This document shows positions 37,412-47,531 of a stretch of DNA of 64,000 nt, one piece after another. The position numbers and the translations under genes are program-made. This DNA comes from an uncultured Lachnospiraceae bacterium (lineage in GTDB: Bacteria > Bacillota > Clostridia > Lachnospirales > Lachnospiraceae), in the NCBI GenBank assembly GCA_945913255.1, contig CAMEDC010000008.1, positions 1 through 64,000 on the forward strand, written 5' to 3'. Positions within the stretch are counted from its first letter, which is position 1; every line of letters starts with the position of its first letter. Under the pieces are notes generated by a model. That model searched no databases. It saw nothing but the letters and a program-made list of their open reading frames with translations, and was not told the DNA's origin.

Positions 37412-39136
37412 ATGAAGAAGAATACTCTTCAGAAGCTTCTTGCCACAGCACTTGTTGGTACTATGGTAATGAGCATGACCGCCTGCGGTGAAAAGGAGAC
37501 CACAACCGAGACTCCTTCCAGCAGCGAAACAAAGACTGAGAGCAGCGCAGCAGCTTCCAGCGATGCAGCACCTGCTGAAACCGTTGCAGGCATTGAAGGC
37601 TTTGAGCCTTTTGCAGAGAATGTTACTCTGCAGGTTCCTGTTTACGACCGTGGTGATTCCAGTAACGGATGTTCCGATGTTGAGAACAACTACTGGACCA
37701 ACTGGGTACAGGAGAACTTTGGTGACAAGTACAACATTACCGTAGAGTATGTTGGAATTACCCGTAGCGCAGTTATGAATGACTATGCTATGTTGGCAGC
37801 AGGTCAGGATCTGCCCACCATGTGTGTAGAGTATGACTATGATAAGCTGGCAAGCTGGCAGGCAGAGGGTTATCTGCAGCCCTACGACATCGAGCAGTTT
37901 AAGACCATCGCTCCTACCTACTGGCAGAATATGGTTGACAACGGTCTGGATGCAAAGACCCAGCTGGGTGGTGAGGACTACCTTGTTGTTGGTACAAGAC
38001 CTTACGGTCAGACAACTTACACTTTCTTAACCTGGTATCGTGAGGACTGGCTGAAGGAAGCCGGATTTACAGAGTATCCTCAGACCAACACAGAGCTGCT
38101 TGAGCTGTATGAAAAGCTGGTTCAGAACGGACATGAGGCTCCGCTGAGCGGCTCCAAGGTATCCGGTGCCGGCGCTGACCAGAACTATGGTTTCAGAAGC
38201 TATCCTCAGGATGAGATTACCTGGGCTACTACCGGTGACTACCAGATTCCCGCTCTGTCCACAGATGCACAGAAGAACTTCTTAAAATGGCAGAACACTC
38301 TGTACAACAAGGGTTATCTGAATCAGGAGTACTATCTGAGAGATGCTTCCGAAGTTGAAGCAGATTTCATCAACGGCAAGGCATTTACCTGGTCCGGTTA
38401 TGTATCTTCTACCATGAACGTACTGAGCTCCTTCTATGAGGCAAATCCCGATGGTGACCTTGGTGTTATCAAGTGCAGCGGTGAGTTTACCTATGATGAA
38501 GCTTGGGGATCTTCCAACTCTTACAGACCCGGCGGCCCTATGGGTGCATATGTTTCTTTCGCAAACGATGCAACCGAGGATGAGGTTAAGGCTGCTATGA
38601 TGTACCTTGAGTGGATGGCTCAGCCCGAGAACCTGTTCACCATGCAGTGGGGTATCGAAGGTGTGAACTTCAACTACAACGAAGCAGGCGATCCTGTTGC
38701 AGTCGGCGACCAGAAGGGTCTTGCTGAGCAGCAGGGACACAACAACAACGTTGACTACTGGATGGTTGTTACCGCTATCAAGTCTCTCGGCGATATCGAA
38801 AAAGACGTAGCTGCTATCGCTCCTCAGGGACTTCCTGAAGACTTCACACAGGATATTTTGGACAACTACTATGGTCAGTTGAAGCTGTATCAGTCCGGTT
38901 ACGCAAATGTTGACTGTCTGTTCGCATCTGCAATTGACGCTGTAAATGAGTACGGTACTTCCCTGAAAGAGGAAATTTATCCTGAGTATCGTGACAAGCT
39001 GACCATGTGCAAACCTGAAGAGTTCGATGCACTGTATGATGAGCTGAGCCAGAAGTATCTGGATGCAGGTTACCAGGCAGTTATCGACGGCAGAAAGGAA
39101 GCTTTTGACGCCGGTAAGACAACTCGTCTTCAGTAA
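37412..39136 (+). CDS. Extracellular sugar-binding lipoprotein of ABC importer
   Basis: MKKNTLQKLLATALVGTMVMSMTACGEKE lipobox; ttaaggagg RBS; LplA-like solute-binding body. ORF-track start (37220) is upstream of the RBS. Confidence 0.92.
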   Translation: MKKNTLQKLLATALVGTMVMSMTACGEKETTTETPSSSETKTESSAAASSDAAPAETVAGIEGFEPFAENVTLQVPVYDRGDSSNGCSDVENNYWTNWVQENFGDKYNITVEYVGITRSAVMNDYAMLAAGQDLPTMCVEYDYDKLASWQAEGYLQPYDIEQFKTIAPTYWQNMVDNGLDAKTQLGGEDYLVVGTRPYGQTTYTFLTWYREDWLKEAGFTEYPQTNTELLELYEKLVQNGHEAPLSGSKVSGAGADQNYGFRSYPQDEITWATTGDYQIPALSTDAQKNFLKWQNTLYNKGYLNQEYYLRDASEVEADFINGKAFTWSGYVSSTMNVLSSFYEANPDGDLGVIKCSGEFTYDEAWGSSNSYRPGGPMGAYVSFANDATEDEVKAAMMYLEWMAQPENLFTMQWGIEGVNFNYNEAGDPVAVGDQKGLAEQQGHNNNVDYWMVVTAIKSLGDIEKDVAAIAPQGLPEDFTQDILDNYYGQLKLYQSGYANVDCLFASAIDAVNEYGTSLKEEIYPEYRDKLTMCKPEEFDALYDELSQKYLDAGYQAVIDGRKEAFDAGKTTRLQ

Positions 39137-39178
39137 TTCATGAAATATCCAGCAGCACAGACTGATTGGAATTATATG

Positions 39179-39210
39179 GCCCCCCGGCAGTGTCTGGGGG
39201 GCTGTGTTTT
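39179..39210 (+). terminator. Terminator after the SBP gene
   Basis: gccccccggcagtgtctggggggc followed by tgtgtttt. Confidence 0.75.
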
Positions 39211-39272
39211 AACAAAAGCTGTAATCTTTTCCCATGAATTTAATACAGGGATAATCATTTTTTTCCCTTAAC

Positions 39273-39301
39273 TTGACACGAAATTCAGCGGTCAATACAT
39301 T
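39273..39301 (+). promoter_or_regulatory. Promoter of the GH105-CE12-GH112 genes
   Basis: TTGACA (39273-39278), 17-nt spacer, TACATT (39296-39301); TTGAC...GTCAA dyad across the spacer. Confidence 0.6.
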
Positions 39302-39353
39302 AAAATCATGGGAAAATATTATAGCATCCAGAAGCTATGGAACGGAGGAGTTT

Positions 39354-40406
39354 ATGTTAAAACTGGAATACGACAAAAAGCAGATTGAAGAGGTAATTGA
39401 CAAGATTGTCAGAAAGACAATGAACATGGATCTGACCTGGGACTGGCCCTGCGGTGTTGCTTATTATGGCATCAGTGAGGCCTATGAAAAAACAGGCAAA
39501 GAAGAATATCTGAAGCTGCTGAAGGACAGAGTGGATGAGTTGATTGATTTGGGTCTGCCGAAGGTCTGGACGGTCAATGCCTGCGCAATGGGTCATTGCC
39601 TGATAACTCTTTACAAGGCTACAAACGATAAAAAATATTATGATATCCTGATGAGCAAGGTAGAATATTTGACAAAGGATGCGCTTCGTTTCGGAGATAA
39701 TGTGCTGCAGCATACCGTTTCCGCAAACAATGATTTCCCGGAACAGGCATGGTGCGATACTCTGTTTATGGCAGCCTTCCTGTTGCTTCGTGTCGGAGTC
39801 ATGAACAAGGATGAAGCCATGATTGATGACGCATTGAATCAGTACTACTGGCACATCAAATACTTGCAGAATCCCAGCAGTGGATTTTATTATCACGGCT
39901 ATGACAATATTGCAGGAAATCATATGTCCGGCATCTATTGGGGAAGAGCAAATGCCTGGGCAGCCTTCACAATGGCACAGGTGGGAGGAATTTTGCCACA
40001 GTGCTACCTCTATCCGAAATATATTGATGTGGCCGGTTCTCTGAATGAACAGCTGGCTGCACTTAAGACAGTTCAGACAGAAAACGGTCTGTGGAGAACA
40101 GTTCTGGATGATCCGGAATCTTATGAAGAGATTTCCGCATCCGCCGGTATTGCAGCAGCAATGCTTACCAGAGGAAATCCTCTGCATTCCAAATATATCA
40201 ACAAGTCCATCAAAGGCTTGCTTGCCAATGTCAGCGAGGACGGAAAAGTGATGAACGTTTCCGGCGGTACAGCAGTGATGAGAGACAAGGAAGGTTACAG
40301 AGGGATTCCGAATGCATATATTCAGGGATGGGGACAGGGACTTGCTCTTGCATTTTTCTCCACGCTGCTTGTTTCAGATGAGATCGAAAAGGATGGTGCA
40401 CTTTAA
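39354..40406 (+). CDS. GH105-type unsaturated rhamnogalacturonyl hydrolase
   Basis: DLTWDWPCGVAYYGISEAYEKTGKEEYL...YYHGYDNIAGNHMSGIYWGRANAWAAFTMAQ...GWGQGLALAFF; ggaggag RBS. Confidence 0.92.
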   Translation: MLKLEYDKKQIEEVIDKIVRKTMNMDLTWDWPCGVAYYGISEAYEKTGKEEYLKLLKDRVDELIDLGLPKVWTVNACAMGHCLITLYKATNDKKYYDILMSKVEYLTKDALRFGDNVLQHTVSANNDFPEQAWCDTLFMAAFLLLRVGVMNKDEAMIDDALNQYYWHIKYLQNPSSGFYYHGYDNIAGNHMSGIYWGRANAWAAFTMAQVGGILPQCYLYPKYIDVAGSLNEQLAALKTVQTENGLWRTVLDDPESYEEISASAGIAAAMLTRGNPLHSKYINKSIKGLLANVSEDGKVMNVSGGTAVMRDKEGYRGIPNAYIQGWGQGLALAFFSTLLVSDEIEKDGAL

Positions 40407-40408
40407 AA

Positions 40409-42208
40409 ATGTTTCGCAGGAATTTCCTGTTCGGTGTAGATTCCGATACGGCTAATGTAATCGGTGTGACTGCTTCGGACATTTACCAGCCCGGAAAGGG
40501 CTATGGATTTGTAACAGAACAGAATAGACGGGAACAGGAACTCCTGAAGATTTCAGAGCTGAATTCAGGTTTTGATACGGTTTACTGGTATCAGGATGAA
40601 AATCTGACGCACCTGCAGAATGATGAATCGGGTTGTTTTCTGGATTCCGATGCGGAGATTTCGCTTCTGGAAAAAAAGAACGGTGAGGTACAGGAAGGAG
40701 AGCACAGAAGAATTCCTCTTTCCTTTAAAGTAGATGTGCCCCGACAGGGAAACTATAAGGTGACAATCACAATTCGCACGGGAGAACCGATGAAAAACGT
40801 GTTGATTTTTACCGGCAGACGTCGCCTCGGATTTTTGGGAGACATTCCGGGAAATTCCGTGTTTACGCATGCCATGATGGTAAATGTATGTGATATCGTT
40901 CCCAGAGGTCAGACTAGGATTTATACGGATAAAACCTTGGATATTACAGTGGTGGCCGATAAACCCAGAATCAGTGAAATCAACATTTTGGAGACAGTGT
41001 GCCCTACCATTTATATTGCGGGGGATTCTACTGTTACCGATCAGAGTGCGGATTACCCCTATGCACCGGGAACCAGTTATTCCGGATGGGGGCAGATGAT
41101 AACAGCTTACATGAATGACAAAATCGCTGTTTCCAACCATGCCCATTCGGGATTGACAACGGACAGCTTCCGCAAAGAAGGACATTATGCGGTAATCGAC
41201 CAATACAGCAAGCCAAGAGACTTTTTCTTTTATCAGTTCGGACACAATGACCAGAAACTGGAGGATTTAAAGGCAAGGGGCGGCTATCAGACAAATCTGT
41301 TGCGCTATATCAGTGAGTGCCGGGATAAGGGTGCTTATCCGGTAATTGTGACACCGATTGCGAGAAATACCTGGAAAGGTAACGATGGCAGCTATAATGA
41401 TTTGCTTGCTGAGTATGCCGAGAGCTGCAAGGAGGTAGGAAGACTTGCAGAGGTTCCGGTGATTGATTTGCACAAATGCAGCATGGACTTTGTCATGAAG
41501 ATGGGTTTGGAAGCCTCCAAGGCTTACTTTTTCCCCAATGACTATACCCACAGCAATGATTATGGTGCCTATTTTATGGCGGGACTTGTGGCAAAGGAAA
41601 TTGTCAGAGTCTGCGGGCATCATCAGGAGCCGGGATATCGTTTCCTTGCAAAGTGTGTAACGGAAGGGTTCGGTGCATGGCCTCCTGCGGAAAAAATTGT
41701 TTTGCCGGTAAAGCCGAAGCGGTATGAGAATGTAACAAATCCGGCAGAAGGGGCAAAGCTTCTTTCTGAAATAGAAAATCTGAATCAGCCTGCGGACAGA
41801 GTGGCTGTTCTTGATATGATTATCAAGACGGCGCGGTTTTTTCCGACGAATGTATATAATGATATGTTTACGGATGTGGTGGGGCATGAATGGTATGCAG
41901 GTACCGTCGAATGTGCTTACCAGAATGGTATGATAGATGCCGGTCTTGTGGAAAACGGTTGTTTTCATCCTGAAAAGGCAGTTACTCTGGAAGAATTTCT
42001 TGTATTCGCCATGAATGGATATAAGAGCAGAAAGGCGTTGCCGAAAGAGACAGCCTGTGCCTATGACGACAAATGCAGAGATTTTACAAGAGCTTATGTA
42101 AGAGCGGCTTGTGCAATCGGATTGGTTCCTTCGGATGGAAGTACGGATTTGCAACATATTGTGACAAGAGGGGAAGCAGTCGATCTTTGCCGGAAACTGA
42201 ATGTGTGA
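40409..42208 (+). CDS. SGNH/CE12-like rhamnogalacturonan acetylesterase with C-terminal SLH-like region
   Basis: TIYIAGDSTVTDQS...SGWGQM...FFYQFGHNDQK...SGNH blocks; N-terminal DIYQPGKGYGFV; C-terminal FTDVVGHEWYAGTVECAYQNGMIDAG...FHPEKAVTLEEFLVFAMNGY. Confidence 0.85.
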   Translation: MFRRNFLFGVDSDTANVIGVTASDIYQPGKGYGFVTEQNRREQELLKISELNSGFDTVYWYQDENLTHLQNDESGCFLDSDAEISLLEKKNGEVQEGEHRRIPLSFKVDVPRQGNYKVTITIRTGEPMKNVLIFTGRRRLGFLGDIPGNSVFTHAMMVNVCDIVPRGQTRIYTDKTLDITVVADKPRISEINILETVCPTIYIAGDSTVTDQSADYPYAPGTSYSGWGQMITAYMNDKIAVSNHAHSGLTTDSFRKEGHYAVIDQYSKPRDFFFYQFGHNDQKLEDLKARGGYQTNLLRYISECRDKGAYPVIVTPIARNTWKGNDGSYNDLLAEYAESCKEVGRLAEVPVIDLHKCSMDFVMKMGLEASKAYFFPNDYTHSNDYGAYFMAGLVAKEIVRVCGHHQEPGYRFLAKCVTEGFGAWPPAEKIVLPVKPKRYENVTNPAEGAKLLSEIENLNQPADRVAVLDMIIKTARFFPTNVYNDMFTDVVGHEWYAGTVECAYQNGMIDAGLVENGCFHPEKAVTLEEFLVFAMNGYKSRKALPKETACAYDDKCRDFTRAYVRAACAIGLVPSDGSTDLQHIVTRGEAVDLCRKLNV

Positions 42209-42291
42209 ATCAAAAGCGCGAACGTGCGAATTTTAATAAAGAATAATTCGTAAAAAAATAAAGAATGAAGAAAGTGCAGGGAGGAGAGAAG

Positions 42292-44445
42292 ATGTCAAAA
42301 CAAAAGGGAGGGTTTACGCTTCCGGGAGAATCCGGATATGAAGCATTAACCTTGAAGATGGCAGAAAAGTGGGGAGCTGATGTAATCAGAGACAGTGACG
42401 GTACAGTGCTTTCCGATGAAATCGTACATGCCGGATATGGTATCTATTCTACGATTTGCATTATCCGGGATCATAATGAGTGGGCAAAGAAGAATCAGGA
42501 TAAGCTGCAGCAGACATTTCTTTGTACACCGCCTGTGGTTGCAGAGAGCAGTGAAGTTACCGTTGCATTGATGGAGAGCTTTTTTGCGGAGCAGTTCCGA
42601 ATCAATGACAGTGAAAGAGCATTTAAATACTGGGAAGTATACGACAGAACTTCCAATGAAAAGGTAGATTCGTCAAAATGGACCTATGATAAGGAAAACG
42701 GAACTGTTACGATAAAGGGTATTACACCTTTTCATAAGTATACAGTAAGCTTCCTTGCATATCGTATCTGGGAAGAGATTTCCATGTATAACCACACAAC
42801 AAACAATTGGGATAAAGAGCATCTGATGCAGATTGATCCCAGATATCCGGAAACGCAGGAATATATGCTTGGCTGGATGAAAAACTGGTGTGAAACACAT
42901 CCCGATACCACAGTAGTTCGCTTTACCTCCATGTTTTATAATTTTGTATGGATCTGGGGAAGTGATGAGAGAAACCGCAATCTGTTCTCCGACTGGGGTT
43001 CCTATGATTACACGGTTAGTGATATTGCCCTCGATGAATTTGCGGAAAAATACGGATATTCCATGACAGCAGAGGATTTTATTAATAAGGGACAGCTGCA
43101 TGTGACTCATATGCCTGGAACCCAAAGAAAAGCCGACTGGATGGCATTTGTCAATGATTTTGTAATTTCCTTCGGTAAAAAGCTGATTGATATGGTGCAT
43201 TCTTATGGAAAGAAAGCATATGTCTTTTATGACGACAGCTGGGTTGGTGTGGAACCGTATAACGGCAGATTCCAGGAGTTTGGATTTGATGGCCTGATTA
43301 AATGCGTCTTTTCCGGGTACGAGGCAAGACTTTGTGCCGGTGTGGATGTGCCTACCCATGAACTTCGTCTGCATCCGTACCTCTTCCCTGTGGGACTGGG
43401 CGGGGCGCCTACTTTTACCGAAGGCGGAGACCCGACTTTGGATGCAAAGAAATACTGGAACAGTGTAAGACGTGCGCTGCTTCGTGCAAAGATTGACAGA
43501 ATCGGACTTGGAGGATATCTGCATCTGGTAGAAGGATTCCCTGATTTCTGTGATTATATTGAAAAGGTTTCCGATGAGTTCCGGCTGATCCGTTCCTTCC
43601 ATGATGCCGGAAAGCCCTTTACAATCAAGACAAAGGTAGCAGTTCTCCACAGTTGGGGGGCCCTTCGCTCCTGGACGCTGTCAGGGCATTTCCATGAGAC
43701 CTACATGCATGACCTGATTCATATTAACGAAGCTTTGTCCGGTTTGCCGGTGGATGTGAAATTTATCTCCTTTGAGGATGTGAAAAACGGTGCATTGAAG
43801 GATGTGGATGTGGTTATCAACGCAGGTTATGCAGGAAGTGCATGGAGTGGCGGAGATAACTGGAAAGATGATGAGCTGGTTACTCTGCTTACGGAGTGGG
43901 TACATAACGGAGGAACTTTCCTTGGTGTAAACGAGCCTTCCGCAGTGGAAGGATACGATACTTTCTTCCGCATGGCTCATGTTCTGGGTATTGATGAGGA
44001 TACCGGAGCGAAAGTCTGTCATGGAAAATGGAGCTTTGAGGCAGATGATACAGAGGAGATTTTGCCGGAGGGTGCTACAGTGGAGCCGAAGGAACACCTT
44101 TATCTGACGGATGGAAAAGCGAAAGTTCTTATGGCAGATGATGACAGGCCTCTGGTTACGGTGAATGAATTTGGCAAAGGAAAGGGCATTTATCTGGCAT
44201 CCTTCCAGGTGGATCAGGAAAATACCCGTATGCTGTATCAACTGATTCGCTATGCCGGCGGTGAGGGCATGAGCGGCTTGTATATGACAGATAATCTTTA
44301 CACAGAATGTGCTTATTATCCCGAAAGCAAAAAGCTGGTTGTGATTAATAACAGCGATGTGGAGCAGACAACAACGATTCCTACCGAGAAGGGTGACAGG
44401 ACAGTGACCATTGCTCCCTATGATACGACTTTTATGGAACTGTAA
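42292..44445 (+). CDS. GH112 galactoside phosphorylase, probably D-galactosyl-1,4-L-rhamnose phosphorylase
   Basis: GGFTLPGESGYEALTLKMAEKWGADVIRDSDGT...FVWIWGSDERNRNLFSDWGSYDYTVS...YDDSWVGVEPYNGRFQEFGFDGLIKCVFSGYEARLC. Substrate inferred from GH105/CE12 context. Confidence 0.88.
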   Translation: MSKQKGGFTLPGESGYEALTLKMAEKWGADVIRDSDGTVLSDEIVHAGYGIYSTICIIRDHNEWAKKNQDKLQQTFLCTPPVVAESSEVTVALMESFFAEQFRINDSERAFKYWEVYDRTSNEKVDSSKWTYDKENGTVTIKGITPFHKYTVSFLAYRIWEEISMYNHTTNNWDKEHLMQIDPRYPETQEYMLGWMKNWCETHPDTTVVRFTSMFYNFVWIWGSDERNRNLFSDWGSYDYTVSDIALDEFAEKYGYSMTAEDFINKGQLHVTHMPGTQRKADWMAFVNDFVISFGKKLIDMVHSYGKKAYVFYDDSWVGVEPYNGRFQEFGFDGLIKCVFSGYEARLCAGVDVPTHELRLHPYLFPVGLGGAPTFTEGGDPTLDAKKYWNSVRRALLRAKIDRIGLGGYLHLVEGFPDFCDYIEKVSDEFRLIRSFHDAGKPFTIKTKVAVLHSWGALRSWTLSGHFHETYMHDLIHINEALSGLPVDVKFISFEDVKNGALKDVDVVINAGYAGSAWSGGDNWKDDELVTLLTEWVHNGGTFLGVNEPSAVEGYDTFFRMAHVLGIDEDTGAKVCHGKWSFEADDTEEILPEGATVEPKEHLYLTDGKAKVLMADDDRPLVTVNEFGKGKGIYLASFQVDQENTRMLYQLIRYAGGEGMSGLYMTDNLYTECAYYPESKKLVVINNSDVEQTTTIPTEKGDRTVTIAPYDTTFMEL

Positions 44446-44452
44446 GAAAGGA

Positions 44453-44484
44453 AAACTCCGCCACATGTTTGTGGCGGAGTTTAA
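44453..44484 (+). terminator. Rho-independent terminator after GH112 gene
   Basis: aaactccgccacatgtttgtggcggagttt perfect stem. Confidence 0.8.
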
Positions 44485-44519
44485 TTATCATATGCAGGAA
44501 CCCTATGTATATCAGTCCG

Positions 44520-45668
44520 TTACATCCCCTGATTTTCGGGTGTCTCATACTGTCCGTTAAAACCCTCAAAACCTGGTTCAACCGGAGTATGATCAACCTT
44601 GTTATACCGAAGCTGCAGGAACTGTGCTCTATCCTTGTTGAACAGCTTCTTTAAATCATCGGAATAGCCCACGATAACCCAGGGGAACATTTCATTTACT
44701 TTTGTCAGTATCTCCTGTGCAGTGGCTTCATTGGGAACGCTTACGTTGAAAGCACTTTTGTAACCATCCACAAAAAACATTACACTGTAGGTTGTTCCGG
44801 TTTTGATGCCGTTGGTACGGTGTGTGGTGGTATTCTGGTAAGCCCACATGATTTTTTTGTTCGGGATTGCCCGGGGAGAAGTGCTGCCCAGGTCATAGTA
44901 GGTAAAGAGGCGTCCGATTTTGATTTTGTCCTTTTTTGCATAGGAAAAAGCGCTGTTTAAATCGGATTCCACACTGACTTCGGTACAGCCGATGGTAGCA
45001 ATATCCTGACGGAAGCCCTTCAGATAAGCGCCTTTAGAACCTTTTATGATGCGGACGATACCCCAGATAATCAAAGCAATGCCGAACAGGAATATGAAAA
45101 TGTACAGACCGTTCTGACTTCCTTTACTGTCGTAAGCATTTATATAGTAAGGAAGCGTCATCTCTTCGATTTCATCGTCGGAAAAACCCATCTCTTGCCA
45201 AAATTCAACGAAATACCCGTATTCTTCATCGCTCAGCTTCTGGATTTTTCCGGAGAAGGATATGGGGTCGGACAGAATACCATTGTAGGTATTTTCGGTC
45301 ATATCATCCATTTTGTTTCCGCAGCTGGCGGGAACTTTAATCGTCATAAACTTGTAGTCTGTTTCCAGGTCGTCGCTGGCACCGGTATAGATCACATAAT
45401 AATAGTCAGTCGTTCTTGTGGTGTGGGTTTTGGTATTTTCCTCATACTCTTCAATGTACCAGCCGAAGTTTTCCACTAAATTCACATCTACCAGCTGATT
45501 TTTGATTTCATCCGGTTTCAGGGTCTCAAACTGTACATAACCGGCAGTGGCAAAGAAAGCGTCTTTGGCGAAGATGATTACCAGAGCAAGGCCGGTAATC
45601 AACAGAATAACGGACAGAAGCAGGGAGCTTTTAAAGCTTTTTTTCTTTAGTTCCTCTAACATATTCAA
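44520..45668 (-). CDS. Conserved membrane protein of unknown function
   Basis: Two hydrophobic segments (SSLLLSVILLITGLALVIIFA; GLYIFIFLFGIALIIWGIVRIIKG) flanking a soluble region; ORF ends before a convergent terminator. Confidence 0.7.
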   Translation of the reverse strand: MNMLEELKKKSFKSSLLLSVILLITGLALVIIFAKDAFFATAGYVQFETLKPDEIKNQLVDVNLVENFGWYIEEYEENTKTHTTRTTDYYYVIYTGASDDLETDYKFMTIKVPASCGNKMDDMTENTYNGILSDPISFSGKIQKLSDEEYGYFVEFWQEMGFSDDEIEEMTLPYYINAYDSKGSQNGLYIFIFLFGIALIIWGIVRIIKGSKGAYLKGFRQDIATIGCTEVSVESDLNSAFSYAKKDKIKIGRLFTYYDLGSTSPRAIPNKKIMWAYQNTTTHRTNGIKTGTTYSVMFFVDGYKSAFNVSVPNEATAQEILTKVNEMFPWVIVGYSDDLKKLFNKDRAQFLQLRYNKVDHTPVEPGFEGFNGQYETPENQGM

Positions 45669-45826
45669 TTTCCTCCAAACTCATAAGTAAATAGTACCTT
45701 TTCAACTTTACCATTTGCAAATGTATTGCGCAAGATGAAGATGGGGATATATTTACAGATTTGTTGGAATCATGTACAATGAAATGCAGAGCAGCGCCGT
45801 TTACGGCGCAGAAAAGAGGATGGAAT

Positions 45827-47500
45827 ATGAAATTTAGTGAGATGCCTTACGAGCGTGTGGATTTTGAGCAGGTGGAAAAGGATTTGAAGAGCCTGATGGA
45901 GGAGTTTGACAGGGCGAAAAACGGAGAGGAGCAGTTTGCCGTACACGAAAAGTTTTATCAGTTGGATGACAAGGTAAGTACATTATACACAATTGCGCAT
46001 ATCCGATTTGACATTGATACTTCCAATCAGTTTTATGAGGAAGAAAAGAAGTATTATGATGAAAAACTTCCGGTATACAGCAATTTAGTGCTTGCTTATA
46101 AAAAGAAATTGTATGAATCTCCCTACAGAGCTTATCTGGAGAGTAAAATCGGTCCTGTTGCATTTAAAAACATGGAAATAGCGCAGAAGGCCATGGATGA
46201 AAAGCTGATTCCCCTGATGCAGGAGGAGAATAATCTGACCACGGAATATGACAAGCTGATTGCCGGTGCAAAGATTCATTTTGATGGCAAGGAATTAAAT
46301 CTTTCCCTGCTTCGTCCTTACATGGTAAATCAGGACAGAAACGTGCGAGCAGCAGCCTGGAAGGAATTCAGCGGCTTTTTTGAAGCTAATGCAGAGAAGC
46401 TGGATGAAATTTACGACAAGCTGGTGAAGAATCGTACGGAGCAGGCAAAGATGATGGGTTATGAAAACTATCTTGAGCTTGGGTATTACCGTATGGGCCG
46501 CAACAGTTATGGAAAGGATGAGGTTGAGGCGTACCGCAATCAGGTGAAGAAGGATTTTGTGCCTTTTGCGGAGAGTCTGCATGAGCGCAGGAGACAGAGA
46601 CTGGGTCTGGATAAGCTGAGCTATATTGATAATGCGGTATATTTTAAGGAGGGAAATCCCGCACCCTTCGGTACGCCGGATGAAATACTGGAAGCAGGAA
46701 GAAAAATGTACAGTGAACTTTCTCCCGAAACGAAGGAATTTTACGACTTCATGATGGAAAATGAGCTGTTTGATGTACTGGGGCGCAAAACCAAGCGTGC
46801 AGGCGGCTATATGACTTATATGCCGGTGTATAATTCTCCCTTCGTGTTTGCAAACTTTAACGGAACCAGCGGAGACGTGGATGTCATAACCCATGAGTGT
46901 GGTCATGCGTTCCAGGGCTATCTGTCCGGGAAAGATCCCATCAGAGAGCATTCGGAAATCGGTATGGAGACGGCTGAAATTCATTCCATGTCCATGGAAT
47001 TCTTTACCCAGCAGTGGATGCCTCTGTTCTTTGGTGACAGGGCACAGGATTATATTGAGATGCATCTGGAGGACGCTGCTGCCTTTATTCCCTACGGATG
47101 TATGGTAGATGAATTCCAGCATATTGTCTATGAAAATCCTGATATGACACCTGCAGAGAGACATGCGGCATGGTTAAAGCTGGAAAAAGAGTACAGACCG
47201 CATATGGATTACGGAGATGACAAATTCTTCGGTAAGGGTGGTTTCTGGCAGAGACAGGCACACATTTATGATTCTCCTTTCTACTATATTGATTACTGTC
47301 TGGCACAGACTTGTGCACTGCAGTATAAGGTAAAAATGGATGAAAATTACGAGGCTGCCTGGGACAGCTACCTGAAGCTCTGTAAGCTGTCCGCAAGTGA
47401 TTTCTTTACCAATATGATAAAAGAGGTAGGTCTGGACAGTCCTTTCGAGCCCGGATGTATGAAAAAAATTGTTGAAAAACTTGAAAAATATGTGAAATGA
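45827..47500 (+). CDS. pepF: M3-family oligoendopeptidase
   Basis: VDVITHECGHAFQGYLS HExxH-type site (HECGH) and GxxxHSMSMEFF; start at 45827 after aagagga. Confidence 0.92.
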   Translation: MKFSEMPYERVDFEQVEKDLKSLMEEFDRAKNGEEQFAVHEKFYQLDDKVSTLYTIAHIRFDIDTSNQFYEEEKKYYDEKLPVYSNLVLAYKKKLYESPYRAYLESKIGPVAFKNMEIAQKAMDEKLIPLMQEENNLTTEYDKLIAGAKIHFDGKELNLSLLRPYMVNQDRNVRAAAWKEFSGFFEANAEKLDEIYDKLVKNRTEQAKMMGYENYLELGYYRMGRNSYGKDEVEAYRNQVKKDFVPFAESLHERRRQRLGLDKLSYIDNAVYFKEGNPAPFGTPDEILEAGRKMYSELSPETKEFYDFMMENELFDVLGRKTKRAGGYMTYMPVYNSPFVFANFNGTSGDVDVITHECGHAFQGYLSGKDPIREHSEIGMETAEIHSMSMEFFTQQWMPLFFGDRAQDYIEMHLEDAAAFIPYGCMVDEFQHIVYENPDMTPAERHAAWLKLEKEYRPHMDYGDDKFFGKGGFWQRQAHIYDSPFYYIDYCLAQTCALQYKVKMDENYEAAWDSYLKLCKLSASDFFTNMIKEVGLDSPFEPGCMKKIVEKLEKYVK

Positions 47501-47501
47501 C

Positions 47502-47531
47502 TTGCGTTTGCATTGAGCCGTGCGGTATAAT
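47502..47531 (+). promoter_or_regulatory. Promoter upstream of foldase gene
   Basis: TTGCGT (47502-47507), 18-nt spacer, TATAAT (47526-47531). Confidence 0.55.

Noticed and set aside
41267-42157. 296-aa minus-strand ORF in the CE12 gene
   Set aside because: Antisense to a motif-supported CDS with no domain signature of its own.
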